This document shows, piece by piece, positions 17,265 to 26,275 of a DNA stretch of 64,000 bases. Each line of letters starts with the position of its first letter. The first letter of the stretch is position 1. The stretch is taken from positions 11,749-75,748 of the forward strand of contig UQWH01000003.1 of the NCBI GenBank assembly GCA_900544705.1, written 5' to 3'. The position numbers and the translations under genes are program-made. The stretch is from an uncultured Eubacteriales bacterium (GTDB lineage Bacteria > Bacillota > Clostridia > Oscillospirales > Oscillospiraceae). The notes beneath the pieces were generated by a model. That model did no database searches and had not been told where the DNA came from. It saw nothing but the letters and a program-made list of their open reading frames with translations.

Positions 17265-17297
17265 CCCCGTCTTTCGGTTGAAAGACGGGGATTTTTC
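17265..17297 (+). terminator. Terminator of thiT
   Basis: CCCCGTCTTT (17265-17274) and AAAGACGGGG (17281-17290) with a 6-base loop, followed by ATTTTTC. Confidence 0.92.
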
Positions 17298-17313
17298 TTC
17301 CACCCGTCCTGCC

Positions 17314-17342
17314 TTTACTTTTTGCGCATTCTGTTGTAAAAT
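17314..17342 (+). promoter_or_regulatory. Possible promoter of the zinc-ribbon membrane protein gene
   Basis: TTTACT, 17 bases, TAAAAT, about 30 bases before the start codon. Confidence 0.5.
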
Positions 17343-17371
17343 AGAGAAAAAACGCGAATGGAGGGTCAGGC

Positions 17372-18193
17372 ATGAACTGTATCCGCTGCGGCCGCCGGAT
17401 TCCGGAGGGGCAGGTTTTTTGCGAGGACTGCGCAGGCGTCGTTGACAAGCCCCTGCGCGACTCGCCCTATATGAGCAAGCACATCACGCTGCCGGAGCGC
17501 CGGCCGGAAGTTCCCGGTGCAGCCCCCGCCCCGGCGAAAAAGGCACAGCAGAAAAAGATGCCCTCGCCCTTCCGCCGGAAACTGCACCGCATGACCGCCG
17601 CCGTTGTGCTGCTGGCCATCTTCTGCGCAGCGCTGCTTGGCGCCTGCGGCTATGGCATCTACTTCTACTTCGGCCGTTTCCAGCAGGAGCGCAACCGTCT
17701 GCGTGTGCAGGAGGAGGAACTGAACCGCCGCGCCGTGGAGGTCGGGCAGATGCAGGTCGAGCTGGTGGACACGCGCGATGCGCTCTCGACCGCACAGCAG
17801 GAGCTTTCCGACCGCGACCGGACCATCACAAAGCTGGAGCAGGAGCTGAACATCTATCGGATGCAGAATTCCGAAACCGAGCTGAGCATCCGCGAATTGC
17901 AGGAGGATAATCTGCGTCTGGTGCAGGAGAACAGCGACGCTGCCAAGCAGCTCGACGAATGGATCGCCAAGGCGGAGAGCCTGACCACGCAGCTCGGTAC
18001 GGTCACAAAGGAGCGCGACCGGTTGGTACGCAAGTCGGATTTCGTCGACGAACACGTCGCCTTCATTGAAAATGACGGCACCGGCTACTACCATGTTTAT
18101 AGCTGCTCCCACTTCAAGGAAGAAAGCTACTGGGCGTTCAGCGTCAATCTTGCCATTTCGCGCGGCTATACCGCCTGCCCCTACTGTCATTGA
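17372..18193 (+). CDS. Membrane-anchored coiled-coil protein with zinc-ribbon ends
   Basis: A 273-residue protein of unknown function. Residues 1-20 form a small zinc ribbon (CIRCGRRIPEGQVFCEDC). A basic proline-rich linker leads to one membrane helix (about 75-97), then a coiled coil (about 100-215) with clear heptads, e.g. QEELSDRDRTITKLEQELNI. The C-terminus has YHVYSCSHFKEESYWAF and ends TACPYCH, a second Cys/His cluster that could bind a metal. The N-terminal ribbon should be cytoplasmic and the coil outside, by the positive-inside rule. GGAGG precedes the ATG. Confidence 0.8.
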   Translation: MNCIRCGRRIPEGQVFCEDCAGVVDKPLRDSPYMSKHITLPERRPEVPGAAPAPAKKAQQKKMPSPFRRKLHRMTAAVVLLAIFCAALLGACGYGIYFYFGRFQQERNRLRVQEEELNRRAVEVGQMQVELVDTRDALSTAQQELSDRDRTITKLEQELNIYRMQNSETELSIRELQEDNLRLVQENSDAAKQLDEWIAKAESLTTQLGTVTKERDRLVRKSDFVDEHVAFIENDGTGYYHVYSCSHFKEESYWAFSVNLAISRGYTACPYCH

Positions 18194-18196
18194 GTC

Positions 18197-18225
18197 TTGC
18201 ATTTTTGACGTCCGCGCGCTATAAT
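18197..18225 (+). promoter_or_regulatory. Promoter of the 153-residue membrane protein gene
   Basis: TTGCAT, a 17-base spacer and a perfect TATAAT. Confidence 0.75.
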
Positions 18226-18279
18226 AGTGAGCACTGAATGAATCAGACATCCTGTCACAGAACAAAAGGAGGGATGCGG

Positions 18280-18741
18280 ATGAAGAAAAGAGATTGGCTG
18301 CTTCGCCTGACGCTCTGTCTGGCGGTCGGCGGTCTGGGCATGGCCGGCATCATGTGCCTGTTTGTCGGCTTCGGCTTCAGCACGGTGATCGGCAAGGAAG
18401 CGGTTTTCCTGTACTGGCTACTGCAATGTGCCAATGTGATCGTTATGCGTATCCGAGAAAGCTCTTTGCTGCGTTCCGCGCAGGCCCCTGCCCCCTCAAA
18501 GAGAATGCGAATTCTGCGGCTGTCCGCCGCGTGGCTCTGGCGGCTGGGCTCCATCACGCTGCTGGCCTCTATGGTTTTTGCCCTGTGCGGAATGCTTTTG
18601 AGCAGTCTTCTTGTCGTCCTGACCTGCTGGATCGGGTTTTTTGCCACGCTGATCGGCTGGCTGGGCCGCCTGATGACCTTCCACCGGGTCTGGCAATCCT
18701 CCATTGCGCTTGCGATGGAGAAAGAGCGAATTCAAAAATAA
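18280..18741 (+). CDS. Unknown membrane protein, four helices
   Basis: A 153-residue protein with about four membrane helices: LTLCLAVGGLGMAGIMCLFV (about 9-28), a helix at about 38-55, a third at about 88-108 and a fourth at about 112-132. A basic loop QAPAPSKRMRILR separates the pairs. The ATG at 18280 is chosen because AGGAGG is 7 bases before it; an upstream ATG at 18238 lacks a site. I recognise no family. It is monocistronic, with its own promoter and terminator. Confidence 0.72.
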   Translation: MKKRDWLLRLTLCLAVGGLGMAGIMCLFVGFGFSTVIGKEAVFLYWLLQCANVIVMRIRESSLLRSAQAPAPSKRMRILRLSAAWLWRLGSITLLASMVFALCGMLLSSLLVVLTCWIGFFATLIGWLGRLMTFHRVWQSSIALAMEKERIQK

Positions 18742-18766
18742 TTCTTTCTGATGTAGCGTAGCTCTC

Positions 18767-18811
18767 AAAACAGCGGGGCATCCGGCCAAACGGGTATGCC
18801 CCGCTGTTTTG
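18767..18811 (+). terminator. Terminator after the 153-residue membrane protein gene
   Basis: A 15-bp perfect stem (18767-18781 with 18796-18810), A-rich at its 5' foot and ending TTTT, so it can act in both directions. Confidence 0.88.
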
Positions 18812-18821
18812 CGTAAGCGCT

Positions 18822-18856
18822 AAAAATCCCGCCCGCCGGAATTCCGGCGGGCGGGA
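18822..18856 (-). terminator. Terminator of the tandem 5'-nucleotidase gene
   Basis: A perfect palindrome at 18828-18855 whose halves are CCCGCCCGCCGG with an AATT centre, followed on the minus strand by ATTTTTAG. Confidence 0.85.
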
Positions 18857-18892
18857 CTGGTTTATGCGGTTATGTTCGGAAGCAAAGGAAAC

Positions 18893-21800
18893 TTAGTTCT
18901 CTTCCTTCTTCTTGCGGGCGATCAGGCAGAGGCCTGCGCCGAGCAGAACCACAGAGGACAGGCCGGTGACCATGAAGACTTCGATGCCGTTGTCGCCGGT
19001 CTTGGGGCTGTCGGGCTTCGACGCCGTGGTGATCGTGATACGACCCTGCGTCTTCTCGTACTTCGCCGCAGTGATCACGCCGTTAAGACCCTCGGTGATG
19101 TACTCCATCAGAACCTCGTCAAGAGGCAGGCCGGTGTCAAACTGCGCGGAGGCGCTTGCAAATGCATAGTAGGTGTCGCCGCCGGCTGCGAGGAAGTTGT
19201 TGGTGATAACGGCATAGGTGGCCTTCGGATCGAAGGGCTTGCCGTTGACCTCCTGGATGCTCACACGGTTGATGGACTTGGGTCCATAGTAGGTGGAGTC
19301 GGGATAGGTAGTGTCGTTCTTGGCATAGGGCTTGTTCACGTCGATGGTGAACTTGATGCCGGAGACCTGCGGGAAGCCGCCGACAGCCTTCGGAGTGCTG
19401 TAGGTGGATGCTTCCAGAGCCTCGAGCAGCTCAGCACCGGTGACATAGACGACGGAGAGGGTATTGCCGAAGGGCAGAACGGTGTTGACGTCCTTCATGC
19501 TAATGTCGCCCTTGGCGATCGGAGCACGGATGCCGCCGCCGTTGGTGATGGCAAGGATGTTCTCCTTCGGGACGGTGACCTCGCTGGTATCCTGCAGGAT
19601 CTTCCACATCATGGCGTCGGTGATCAGGTCGCCGAGGTTGGTTTCCATCGTGCGGTTGCCGGGATCCTTTGCGCCGTTCAGATCGACTTCGCTCTTCGCA
19701 AAGGGCTTGCCGAACTCTGCGTCGATGGCATCCATAATTGCCGCTGCAGCAGCCTGAACCGTCGCATTCATCGGACGGTCATTCTCTCTGTCGCTAATCT
19801 TCTTGTCGCCGAGATCCTTCCAGACGATCGCTTCAAGATAGTTCTTCTCGATCTTCTTGGTGGCGTTGTCGATCACGATCACGCCGATGTTCTCAAACTT
19901 CGTTCCGGTGGACTGGATGGGCTCGCCGTTCTCACCCTTGGTCATCACAGAATGGGAATGACCGTCAATCACAAAGTCGATGCCCTTGACATTCTTGTAG
20001 AGGTCATAGGAGCGGTTCGGCTCGGACTCGCCGTCCACGCCAAGGTGCGCAAGGCAGACGATGATGTCCGCGCCCTCTGCCTTCAGAGCGTCAACCTCCT
20101 TCTGGGCAATGGCGTACATCTCCTTGCCCGCCGGGAACTTCAGGCCCTTGATCAGAGCGGGGTTGGCCTTGGTGCTGGCCTCCGGCGTTTCCATGCCGAA
20201 GAAGCCGATCTTCACGCCGTCCTTTTCAATGATGGTATGTCCGTCAAAGATGGACTTGTCGTTTTCGAGGACGTTCGCGCAGAGGACCTTGCCGTTGAAT
20301 GCGGCCATGTTGGTCTTGACCTGCTCGTAGCCGTAGTCGAATTCGTGGTTGCCGAGGGTGACGACGTCATAGCCGGCCGCGTTCATCATTTCGATGGCGT
20401 TCATGCCCTTGTTGAGGCTGACGTAGATCGTGCCCTGGCTGTAGTCGCCGGCGTCGACAAGGATGACCTTGGCGCCCTTGGCTTCCAGCTCTTCCTTCAG
20501 TGCTGTGATGTTTGCATAGCCCATGAGCTGGCCGTGCACGTCATTGGAGTGCAGGATGTAGGTCTTGCCTTCCATCTCGGGGTGGCTTCTGGTGATGTTC
20601 CAGGTGGACTTGATCTCCGGAGTGATGCCCTTATCGCCGGCTTCCTCAATGTAGGCACCCAGCAGCGCGCGGGCCTGACCCTTGTCCTCGCCCTGATCCA
20701 TGTCGAACTGCGTGGAGTAGATGACAGCATCATCGAAGCGGGAAGCCGGGAAATCGCAGCCGTTGTCGCGCAGATACTTGACGTAGTCACCGCCGCCGCC
20801 GAAGCGGTAGTTGTTCACAACAACGGTGAATTCCTGATCGTCCGTGACGTCCACACCGTTGTAGGTCATCTTGGTCACGCGGGAGCCTTCCGGCTTCCCG
20901 GCGTCAAGCGTATAGGAGAAGCCGTCGCCGTAAATGACGTCGTAATAAGTCAGGCCGGTCGCATGGGGATTGCCGTTCTTGTCAACCTTGAGCTTGGTTG
21001 CGGAGAACTCCAGCCAGGTGCGGACTGCCTTGCCGCTCATCTTGACCTGATAGAACCAGTTCTCATAGCGGTACAGACCGAACATATCGCCCTGCTTGAT
21101 TGCGCCTGCGGGAATCAGGTTGGCTTTGTCTCCAGCGGTCAGCGGAGCGGAGATGGAGAGCTGTGCGGGCTTGTCGTCATCGGTGGTTGCGGTGTTGCCC
21201 GTCTTGTCATAGCAGCCCCAGAGCTGAACCTGGTTGATCAGGTCCATGAAAGCAGAGGGGGCATCGCCGAGGCCGGCAGCCGGGAAGTCGCCGTTGGCCT
21301 TGCCGATCGGCACGTTCATGTACTTTTCCCAGACTTCTTCTTCGTAGGGCTTCAGGAGCGCTGCGAGGCTGTCGTCGAGCTTGTAGCTTTCCAGCTTAAC
21401 GTTCTCTGCCTTGATGGTTGCTTCCTTGGTGGTCTTGTTGTAGGAAACCACGACCTGGGAAACCATGGCAGCCTTTTCGCCGGGCTGGAGGACGTTGACG
21501 GTCTTGCCGCCCTTGTCCGTGATCTGAGTGACGTTTCTGCCGTGCTCATGGCCGGAGAACACAAAGTCGATGGAATCGGTGTTCTCAACCAGATAGCGCA
21601 CGGAGTCGGTTGCCTGGCTTGCCTCGGAGCCGAGGCCGCAGTGCGTTACGACGACGATCATGTCGGCTTTGGCCTTCATCTCGGCTTCGTAGTGCTTGTA
21701 GGTATCGTAGATGCCTGCGAAGTAGATCCCATCATGGTTGGCCGGATCCCATTTGTGGATGTTGGGGTTGCCGAAGCCGATGATGGCGACCTTCACGCCG

Positions 21801-22432
21801 TCAAAATCCTTGATGACGTAGGGATCATAATTCTTCCAGGTTTTGTCCCACATTTTGGAGAGGTCGCTGTTGTATGCAGCATCCAGGTAGTTCGCCATGG
21901 AAACCGTCATCTGCTTCTCCGAGCCGGAGGAAGCGGAGGTCGCGTAGTCCAGCTGACGGTTCAGAATGTCCAGACCGTAGTTGAACTCATGGTTGCCGAC
22001 GACCCACATGTCGTAGCCGATGGTACGGAAAGCCTTGATGGCGGGATCGCCGTCGGCTTTCTTGTTGAAGAATGCGTTGTACCAGGTCAGCGGCGTGCCC
22101 TGAATGGTGTCGCCTGCGTCGGCAACAAAGAGGTTGTTGCCGTACTTTGCCCGCATCTCCTTGATGTAAGTGGCAACGCGGGTGAGGCCGCGCTTATAGG
22201 TGCCGCTCTTCTCATAGGGCTGGGTATAGTCGGTTGCGTAGATCTGACCATGCATGTCAGAGGTCGCGAGAAATGCGAAATCGGTGGTTTCGCCGCTCTT
22301 GGTCTCGCCCTCTCCCTTGGGCGCTTCCTGAACGACGATTTCTTCCTGTGGTGCTTCCTCTGCGCCGACGGCCGGCACGAGCAGTGCAAAGACCATCACC
22401 AGAGCAAGAAACAGGGCCAACAGTTTCTTCAT
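18893..22432 (-). CDS. Tandem 5'-nucleotidase/cyclic phosphodiesterase, surface protein
   Basis: A 1179-residue exported protein made of two consecutive 5'-nucleotidase modules. Each has a calcineurin-like metallophosphatase domain and a 5_nucleotid_C domain. Module 1 shows TSDMHGQIYA, DAGDTIQGTP, GNHEFNYG and FSGHEHG; module 2 shows HSNDVHGQLMG, DAGDYSQGT, GNHEFDYG and DGHSHS. An N-terminal signal peptide ends near AVGAEE (residue about 26). The C-terminus has SPKTGDNG, a hydrophobic helix and RKKKEEN, a sortase-type tail with Ser in place of Leu. It probably hydrolyses extracellular nucleotides for salvage. The ATG at 22432 has GGAGG upstream. Confidence 0.93.
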   Translation of the reverse strand: MKKLLALFLALVMVFALLVPAVGAEEAPQEEIVVQEAPKGEGETKSGETTDFAFLATSDMHGQIYATDYTQPYEKSGTYKRGLTRVATYIKEMRAKYGNNLFVADAGDTIQGTPLTWYNAFFNKKADGDPAIKAFRTIGYDMWVVGNHEFNYGLDILNRQLDYATSASSGSEKQMTVSMANYLDAAYNSDLSKMWDKTWKNYDPYVIKDFDGVKVAIIGFGNPNIHKWDPANHDGIYFAGIYDTYKHYEAEMKAKADMIVVVTHCGLGSEASQATDSVRYLVENTDSIDFVFSGHEHGRNVTQITDKGGKTVNVLQPGEKAAMVSQVVVSYNKTTKEATIKAENVKLESYKLDDSLAALLKPYEEEVWEKYMNVPIGKANGDFPAAGLGDAPSAFMDLINQVQLWGCYDKTGNTATTDDDKPAQLSISAPLTAGDKANLIPAGAIKQGDMFGLYRYENWFYQVKMSGKAVRTWLEFSATKLKVDKNGNPHATGLTYYDVIYGDGFSYTLDAGKPEGSRVTKMTYNGVDVTDDQEFTVVVNNYRFGGGGDYVKYLRDNGCDFPASRFDDAVIYSTQFDMDQGEDKGQARALLGAYIEEAGDKGITPEIKSTWNITRSHPEMEGKTYILHSNDVHGQLMGYANITALKEELEAKGAKVILVDAGDYSQGTIYVSLNKGMNAIEMMNAAGYDVVTLGNHEFDYGYEQVKTNMAAFNGKVLCANVLENDKSIFDGHTIIEKDGVKIGFFGMETPEASTKANPALIKGLKFPAGKEMYAIAQKEVDALKAEGADIIVCLAHLGVDGESEPNRSYDLYKNVKGIDFVIDGHSHSVMTKGENGEPIQSTGTKFENIGVIVIDNATKKIEKNYLEAIVWKDLGDKKISDRENDRPMNATVQAAAAAIMDAIDAEFGKPFAKSEVDLNGAKDPGNRTMETNLGDLITDAMMWKILQDTSEVTVPKENILAITNGGGIRAPIAKGDISMKDVNTVLPFGNTLSVVYVTGAELLEALEASTYSTPKAVGGFPQVSGIKFTIDVNKPYAKNDTTYPDSTYYGPKSINRVSIQEVNGKPFDPKATYAVITNNFLAAGGDTYYAFASASAQFDTGLPLDEVLMEYITEGLNGVITAAKYEKTQGRITITTASKPDSPKTGDNGIEVFMVTGLSSVVLLGAGLCLIARKKKEEN

Positions 22433-22620
22433 GGTTTTCCTCCTTTTCATTTATGCGGATAGCAATCCACATTAGTGTACTTTTATTATATCTGCTTCGT
22501 CCCGAAAAAGGAAGCAATTTTTCGTCGTGATTTGTATCAAAAAACGCGACATCTTTTTGGTCAAAACAGACAGATTTACCCCGAATTCCACTGCCGACGG
22601 ACAAGCCTTCATGCCACAAA

Positions 22621-22654
22621 GACGCCTCCGGTGCAGTCCTGCTCCGGAGGCGTC
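22621..22654 (-). terminator. Possible terminator of prfC
   Basis: An 11-bp perfect stem (22621-22631 with 22644-22654). The following minus-strand bases, TTTGTGG, are only weakly T-rich. Confidence 0.55.
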
Positions 22655-22666
22655 GTATTCATCCGA

Positions 22667-24250
22667 TCAGTCTTCCAGCGTTTCCGCCAACTCCAGCCCC
22701 GGATTGCGGCGGATGGTAAAGTCGACCGCCCAAGGGCTGGAAAATACCAGCAGCCGGTGGCCGCGATAATCCTCCAGCAGCTCCGCGTCGGAGGAGAGGT
22801 TCAGCTCCTTTTCGTCTACGGGCGACTTGCGGATGAAGCGCAGGACCTCATAGGGCAGGCCCTCCATGCGCAGCTCCACGCCGTATTCGTTGAGCATCCG
22901 GTAACGGAACACGTCGAATTGCAGCGTGCCGACGACGCCCACGATGACCTCCTCCATGCCGGTATTCGGCACACGGAAGATCTGGATGGCGCCCTCCTGC
23001 GCGATCTGCTCGGTTCCCTTGACGAACTGCTTGCGCTTCATCGTGTCCTTGGGGCTGACGCGGGAAAAATGCTCCGGCGCAAAGGTCGGAATTCCGGCAA
23101 ATTTGAACTTCTTGCCCGGTACGGTGATGGTATCGCCGATGGAGAAAATGCCGGGGTCGAACACGCCGATGATATCGCCCGCGTAGGCCTCGTCGATGAT
23201 CTCGCGCTCCTGTGCCATGAGCTGCTGCGGCTGCGACAGGCGCAGCTTGCGGTTGCCCTGCACATGGTATACCTCGGCCTCGCGCTCAAATTTGCCGGAG
23301 CAGATGCGCATGAAGGCCAGCCGGTCGCGGTGCGCTTTGTTCATGTTCGCCTGAATTTTGAACACAAAGGCGGAAAAATCGGGAGAGAATGTGTCGATCA
23401 CACCGCAATCCGCGACCCGCGGCAGCGGCGGCGTCGTCATGTGGAGGAAGGCCTCCAGAAAAGGCTCGACGCCGAAATTCGTCAGCGCAGAGCCGAAGAA
23501 CACCGGGCTGAGCGCGCCCGCGCGCACCTCGTCGAGATCAAATTCGCGTCCCGCGCTCAGAAGCTCCACATCGTCGCGGAGCTGGTTTGCGCGCTCTGCG
23601 CCGATCAGCTCGTCTACCTTCGGGCCATCCGGCTCGACCTCCATGCGGTCGGCACGGTTCTTGCCGGAAACGCCGGAGAAAAAGTCGATTCTCCCCTTCT
23701 GCCGGTCGTAGATGCCCTGAAATTCCTTGCCGCAGCCGATGGGCCAGTTGACGGCGTAGGTCTCGATGCCCAGCTCGCGCTCCAGCTCGTCGAGCAGATC
23801 AAAGGGATCCTTGGCCTCGCGGTCCATCTTATTGATAAAGGTAAAGATCGGGATGTGCCGCATCGCGCAGACCTTGAACAGCTTGCGCGTCTGCGCCTCG
23901 ACGCCCTTGCTGCCGTCGATGACCATGACCGCGGAATCCGCCGCCATCAGCGTGCGGTAGGTATCCTCGGAGAAGTCCTGATGGCCCGGCGTGTCCAGAA
24001 TGTTGATGCAGAAGCCCTCATAGCGGAACTGCATCACGGACGACGTGACGGAAATGCCGCGCTGCTTTTCGATCTCCATCCAGTCCGACACGGCCGCGCG
24101 GGCGTTCTTTTTCCCCTTGACTGCACCGGCCTGCGCGATCGCTCCGCCGTAGAGCAGGAATTTTTCGGTCAGCGTGGTCTTGCCGGCATCCGGGTGCGAA
24201 ATGATTGCAAAAGTGCGCCGGCGGCTGATCTCTTCTCTTAAAGTTGACAT
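22667..24250 (-). CDS. prfC: Peptide chain release factor 3
   Basis: A 527-residue translational GTPase, standard RF3 length, which recycles RF1/RF2 from the ribosome. G1 is HPDAGKTT (residues about 19-26), G2 lies in EKQRGISVTSS, G3 is DTPGHQDFSEDTYRTL (the SEDTYRTL extension is typical of RF3), and G4 is NKMDREAKDP. GGGAGG precedes the ATG at 24250. It is monocistronic, with its own promoter. Confidence 0.97.
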   Translation of the reverse strand: MSTLREEISRRRTFAIISHPDAGKTTLTEKFLLYGGAIAQAGAVKGKKNARAAVSDWMEIEKQRGISVTSSVMQFRYEGFCINILDTPGHQDFSEDTYRTLMAADSAVMVIDGSKGVEAQTRKLFKVCAMRHIPIFTFINKMDREAKDPFDLLDELERELGIETYAVNWPIGCGKEFQGIYDRQKGRIDFFSGVSGKNRADRMEVEPDGPKVDELIGAERANQLRDDVELLSAGREFDLDEVRAGALSPVFFGSALTNFGVEPFLEAFLHMTTPPLPRVADCGVIDTFSPDFSAFVFKIQANMNKAHRDRLAFMRICSGKFEREAEVYHVQGNRKLRLSQPQQLMAQEREIIDEAYAGDIIGVFDPGIFSIGDTITVPGKKFKFAGIPTFAPEHFSRVSPKDTMKRKQFVKGTEQIAQEGAIQIFRVPNTGMEEVIVGVVGTLQFDVFRYRMLNEYGVELRMEGLPYEVLRFIRKSPVDEKELNLSSDAELLEDYRGHRLLVFSSPWAVDFTIRRNPGLELAETLED

Positions 24251-24321
24251 AATATTCCTCCCATGTCCGTTCCCGCCGGGACGGACGGGCAAACAGGCAT
24301 ACAGCTTGACATACGGAATGT

Positions 24322-24350
24322 ATTTTACCACACCGTCTGTCCGATTACAA
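24322..24350 (-). promoter_or_regulatory. Promoter of prfC
   Basis: On the minus strand TTGTAA, a 17-base spacer and TAAAAT, about 70 bases before the start codon. Confidence 0.65.
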
Positions 24351-24390
24351 GCGAAAAACGGCCGTTTCCCGCTTTTTTCGGGGAAAACGG

Positions 24391-24419
24391 TTGCAATGTT
24401 CCCCGGCTGTTGTTATAAT
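24391..24419 (+). promoter_or_regulatory. Promoter of the 130-residue membrane protein gene
   Basis: TTGCAA, a 17-base spacer and a perfect TATAAT. It is divergent from the prfC promoter, 41 bases away. Confidence 0.75.
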
Positions 24420-24447
24420 GATTTCATTAAATTCTGGAGGAACCCGT

Positions 24448-24840
24448 ATGCTCGACACTTACACTCTCTTCGGCGTTGAATTCAACCTTCTCGACCTGAT
24501 CATGGCCATTTTGCTCCTCGGCACGGGGATCTACTGCATTTATACCTCCATCCGTGTGCGCAGGGAGTACACGTTTTTTGAAAATAAGGTTCTCCTGCCC
24601 GGCGGCTGCGAGCCGAACGCCTGCACCGACCCGGACGGCTTCTTTGACTATATCGCGCCCCGCCTTGTGATCTTCGGCATCGCCCTGATCTTCTGCGCGG
24701 CGCTGGATCTTCTGGTGCTTTTCCTTGTCCGCCGCAACTTTGTCGGCGGCTGGCTGTACTGGGCGCAGCTCGTCGTCCCCTTCGGCTGCTTCGGCTGGTA
24801 CATCTATTTGCAGCGCAAGGCCGGCAAGCTGTTCTGGTAA
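24448..24840 (+). CDS. Unknown membrane protein, three helices
   Basis: A 130-residue protein with membrane helices at about residues 10-30 (LLDLIMAILLLGTGIYCIYT), 69-90 and 97-118. A cytoplasmic or external loop of about 35 residues contains PGGCEPNACTDPDGFFDY. No family was recognised. GGAGG precedes the ATG at 24448. A strong terminator follows, so it is monocistronic. Confidence 0.75.
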   Translation: MLDTYTLFGVEFNLLDLIMAILLLGTGIYCIYTSIRVRREYTFFENKVLLPGGCEPNACTDPDGFFDYIAPRLVIFGIALIFCAALDLLVLFLVRRNFVGGWLYWAQLVVPFGCFGWYIYLQRKAGKLFW

Positions 24841-24862
24841 GCACGAGCAGGATAATGTCAAC

Positions 24863-24898
24863 ACGCCGCGGCTGCATAAGCAGCCGCGGCGTTTTTTT
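24863..24898 (+). terminator. Bidirectional terminator between converging genes
   Basis: ACGCCGCGGCTGC (24863-24875) pairs perfectly with 24880-24892, loop ATAA, followed by a seven-T run. It overlaps the stop codon of rluD. Confidence 0.92.
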
Positions 24899-25802
24899 AC
24901 CTCTCCCCGCGCAGCTTTTGCAGCGCGTTCTGAAATTCCTCCGGCAGGGGGCAGGAAACCGTGATCTCCTCGCCGGTGCGCGGATGCAGGAAGGTCAGCT
25001 CCTTCGCGTGCAGGCACTGGCTTGTCAGCCCCAACTCCGGCTTTTTCACGCCGTAGAGGGGATCGCCTGCGATGGGGTGATTGATATAGGCCATATGCAC
25101 GCGGATCTGATGCGTCCGTCCGGTTTCCAGACGGCAGCGCAGATGCGTGTACTGTCCGTAGCGTTCGATGACCTCCCAATGCGTCACCGCCGGGCGGCTG
25201 TTTTTCTCCGTCACGGCCATGCGCTTGCGGTCGCGCGGATCGCGCCCGATGGGAGCGTCGACCGTGCCGCTGTCCTCGCGGAAGCCGCCGCGCACGATGC
25301 ACTCATAGGTGCGGCGCAGCGTGTGATCCTTGAGCTGGTCGGAGAGCCTCTGATGCGCAAAGTCGTTCTTCGCGACGATCAGCAGGCCGCTCGTGTCCAT
25401 GTCGATGCGGTGGACGATGCCGGGCCGCTTTTCCCCGTTGATGCCGGAGAGGCTGTCGCCGCAGTGATGCAGCAGTGCGTTGACGAGCGTCCCGTCCTCG
25501 TGCCCGGCCGCCGGATGCACCACCAGCCCCTTGGGCTTGTTCACGACCAGCACGTCCGCGTCCTCATAGACCACGTCCAGCGGAATGTCCTGCGGCCGGA
25601 GCTCCGTTTCCTGCACCGCCGGGATGATCACCTCATAGACCGCGCCGGGTGCGGTCTTTTCATTTTTCTTCACGGGCGCGCCGCCGCAGGTCACAAGCCC
25701 CTGCGCAAGCAGCCGCTGCGCGGCCGAGCGCGTCAGTTCCGGCACGGCTTCGGACAGGAACACGTCCAGCCGCTGCCCGGCCGTTTCAGCTCTCAGTTCC
25801 AT
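24897..25802 (-). CDS. rluD: RluA/RluD-family 23S rRNA pseudouridine synthase
   Basis: A 301-residue enzyme. An S4 RNA-binding domain (about 1-70, TRSAAQRLLAQGLVTC) precedes the pseudouridine synthase fold. The catalytic motif is HRIDMDTSGLL, preceded by VVNKPKGLVVHPAAGH, with later ETGRTHQIRVH. Firmicutes usually carry several RluA-family paralogues, so the exact target uridines are not certain. The start overlaps the end of lspA by 17 bases; the lspA-rluD pairing is common in Firmicutes. Confidence 0.9.
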   Translation of the reverse strand: MELRAETAGQRLDVFLSEAVPELTRSAAQRLLAQGLVTCGGAPVKKNEKTAPGAVYEVIIPAVQETELRPQDIPLDVVYEDADVLVVNKPKGLVVHPAAGHEDGTLVNALLHHCGDSLSGINGEKRPGIVHRIDMDTSGLLIVAKNDFAHQRLSDQLKDHTLRRTYECIVRGGFREDSGTVDAPIGRDPRDRKRMAVTEKNSRPAVTHWEVIERYGQYTHLRCRLETGRTHQIRVHMAYINHPIAGDPLYGVKKPELGLTSQCLHAKELTFLHPRTGEEITVSCPLPEEFQNALQKLRGER

Positions 25803-26262
25803 CTTTCTTTTTCTGCCGGTCGAAGAACAGCAGATAGATCACCAGCAGGACGCAGCCCGTCGTGATAAAGCAGTCGGCCACGTTGAACACCGGGAATTCG
25901 ACAAAATCAAGCTGGATCATGTCCGTCACCCGGCCGAAGCGCAGGCGGTCGATCATGTTGCCGATGCCGCCGCCGGCGATGGCCGCGAGGCAGAGCAGTT
26001 CAAACTTCTTCGTCACCCACTTTTTCCAGACGGCGACGACCAGCAGCACCAGAAACGCGGCCATCACGAGGGTGAACAGCCACATCTGGCCGCCCATCAT
26101 TCCCCACGCGCCGCCGGTATTTTCAATATGTGTGATGCTGAAAATGCCGAGGATGCTCTTGCCCCGCGCGTGCAGGGGAACGTTCTGCACCGTCAGCCAT
26201 TTGGTCCACTGGTCGAGTCCGACCACCGCCGCCGCAAGGGCGGCCATGATTGCATAAAACAT
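25786..26262 (-). CDS. lspA: Lipoprotein signal peptidase (SPase II)
   Basis: A 158-residue, four-helix membrane aspartyl protease that removes signal peptides from diacylated lipoproteins. Conserved parts: LDQWTKWL near residue 18, HIENTGGAWGM, GNMIDRLRFGRVTD (first catalytic Asp) and FNVADCFITTG (second catalytic Asp). AAAGGA precedes the ATG. It is in the csoR-lepA-rnhA-lspA-rluD run. Three likely substrates are encoded in this window. Confidence 0.95.
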   Translation of the reverse strand: MFYAIMAALAAAVVGLDQWTKWLTVQNVPLHARGKSILGIFSITHIENTGGAWGMMGGQMWLFTLVMAAFLVLLVVAVWKKWVTKKFELLCLAAIAGGGIGNMIDRLRFGRVTDMIQLDFVEFPVFNVADCFITTGCVLLVIYLLFFDRQKKKDGTES

Positions 26263-26275
26263 AGCAGTTCCTTTC

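Noticed and set aside
18872..22462. A 1196-codon open frame opposite the tandem 5'-nucleotidase gene.
   Set aside because: The minus-strand gene has a signal peptide, catalytic motifs and a wall-sorting tail; the opposite frame shows none of these and has no ribosome site.
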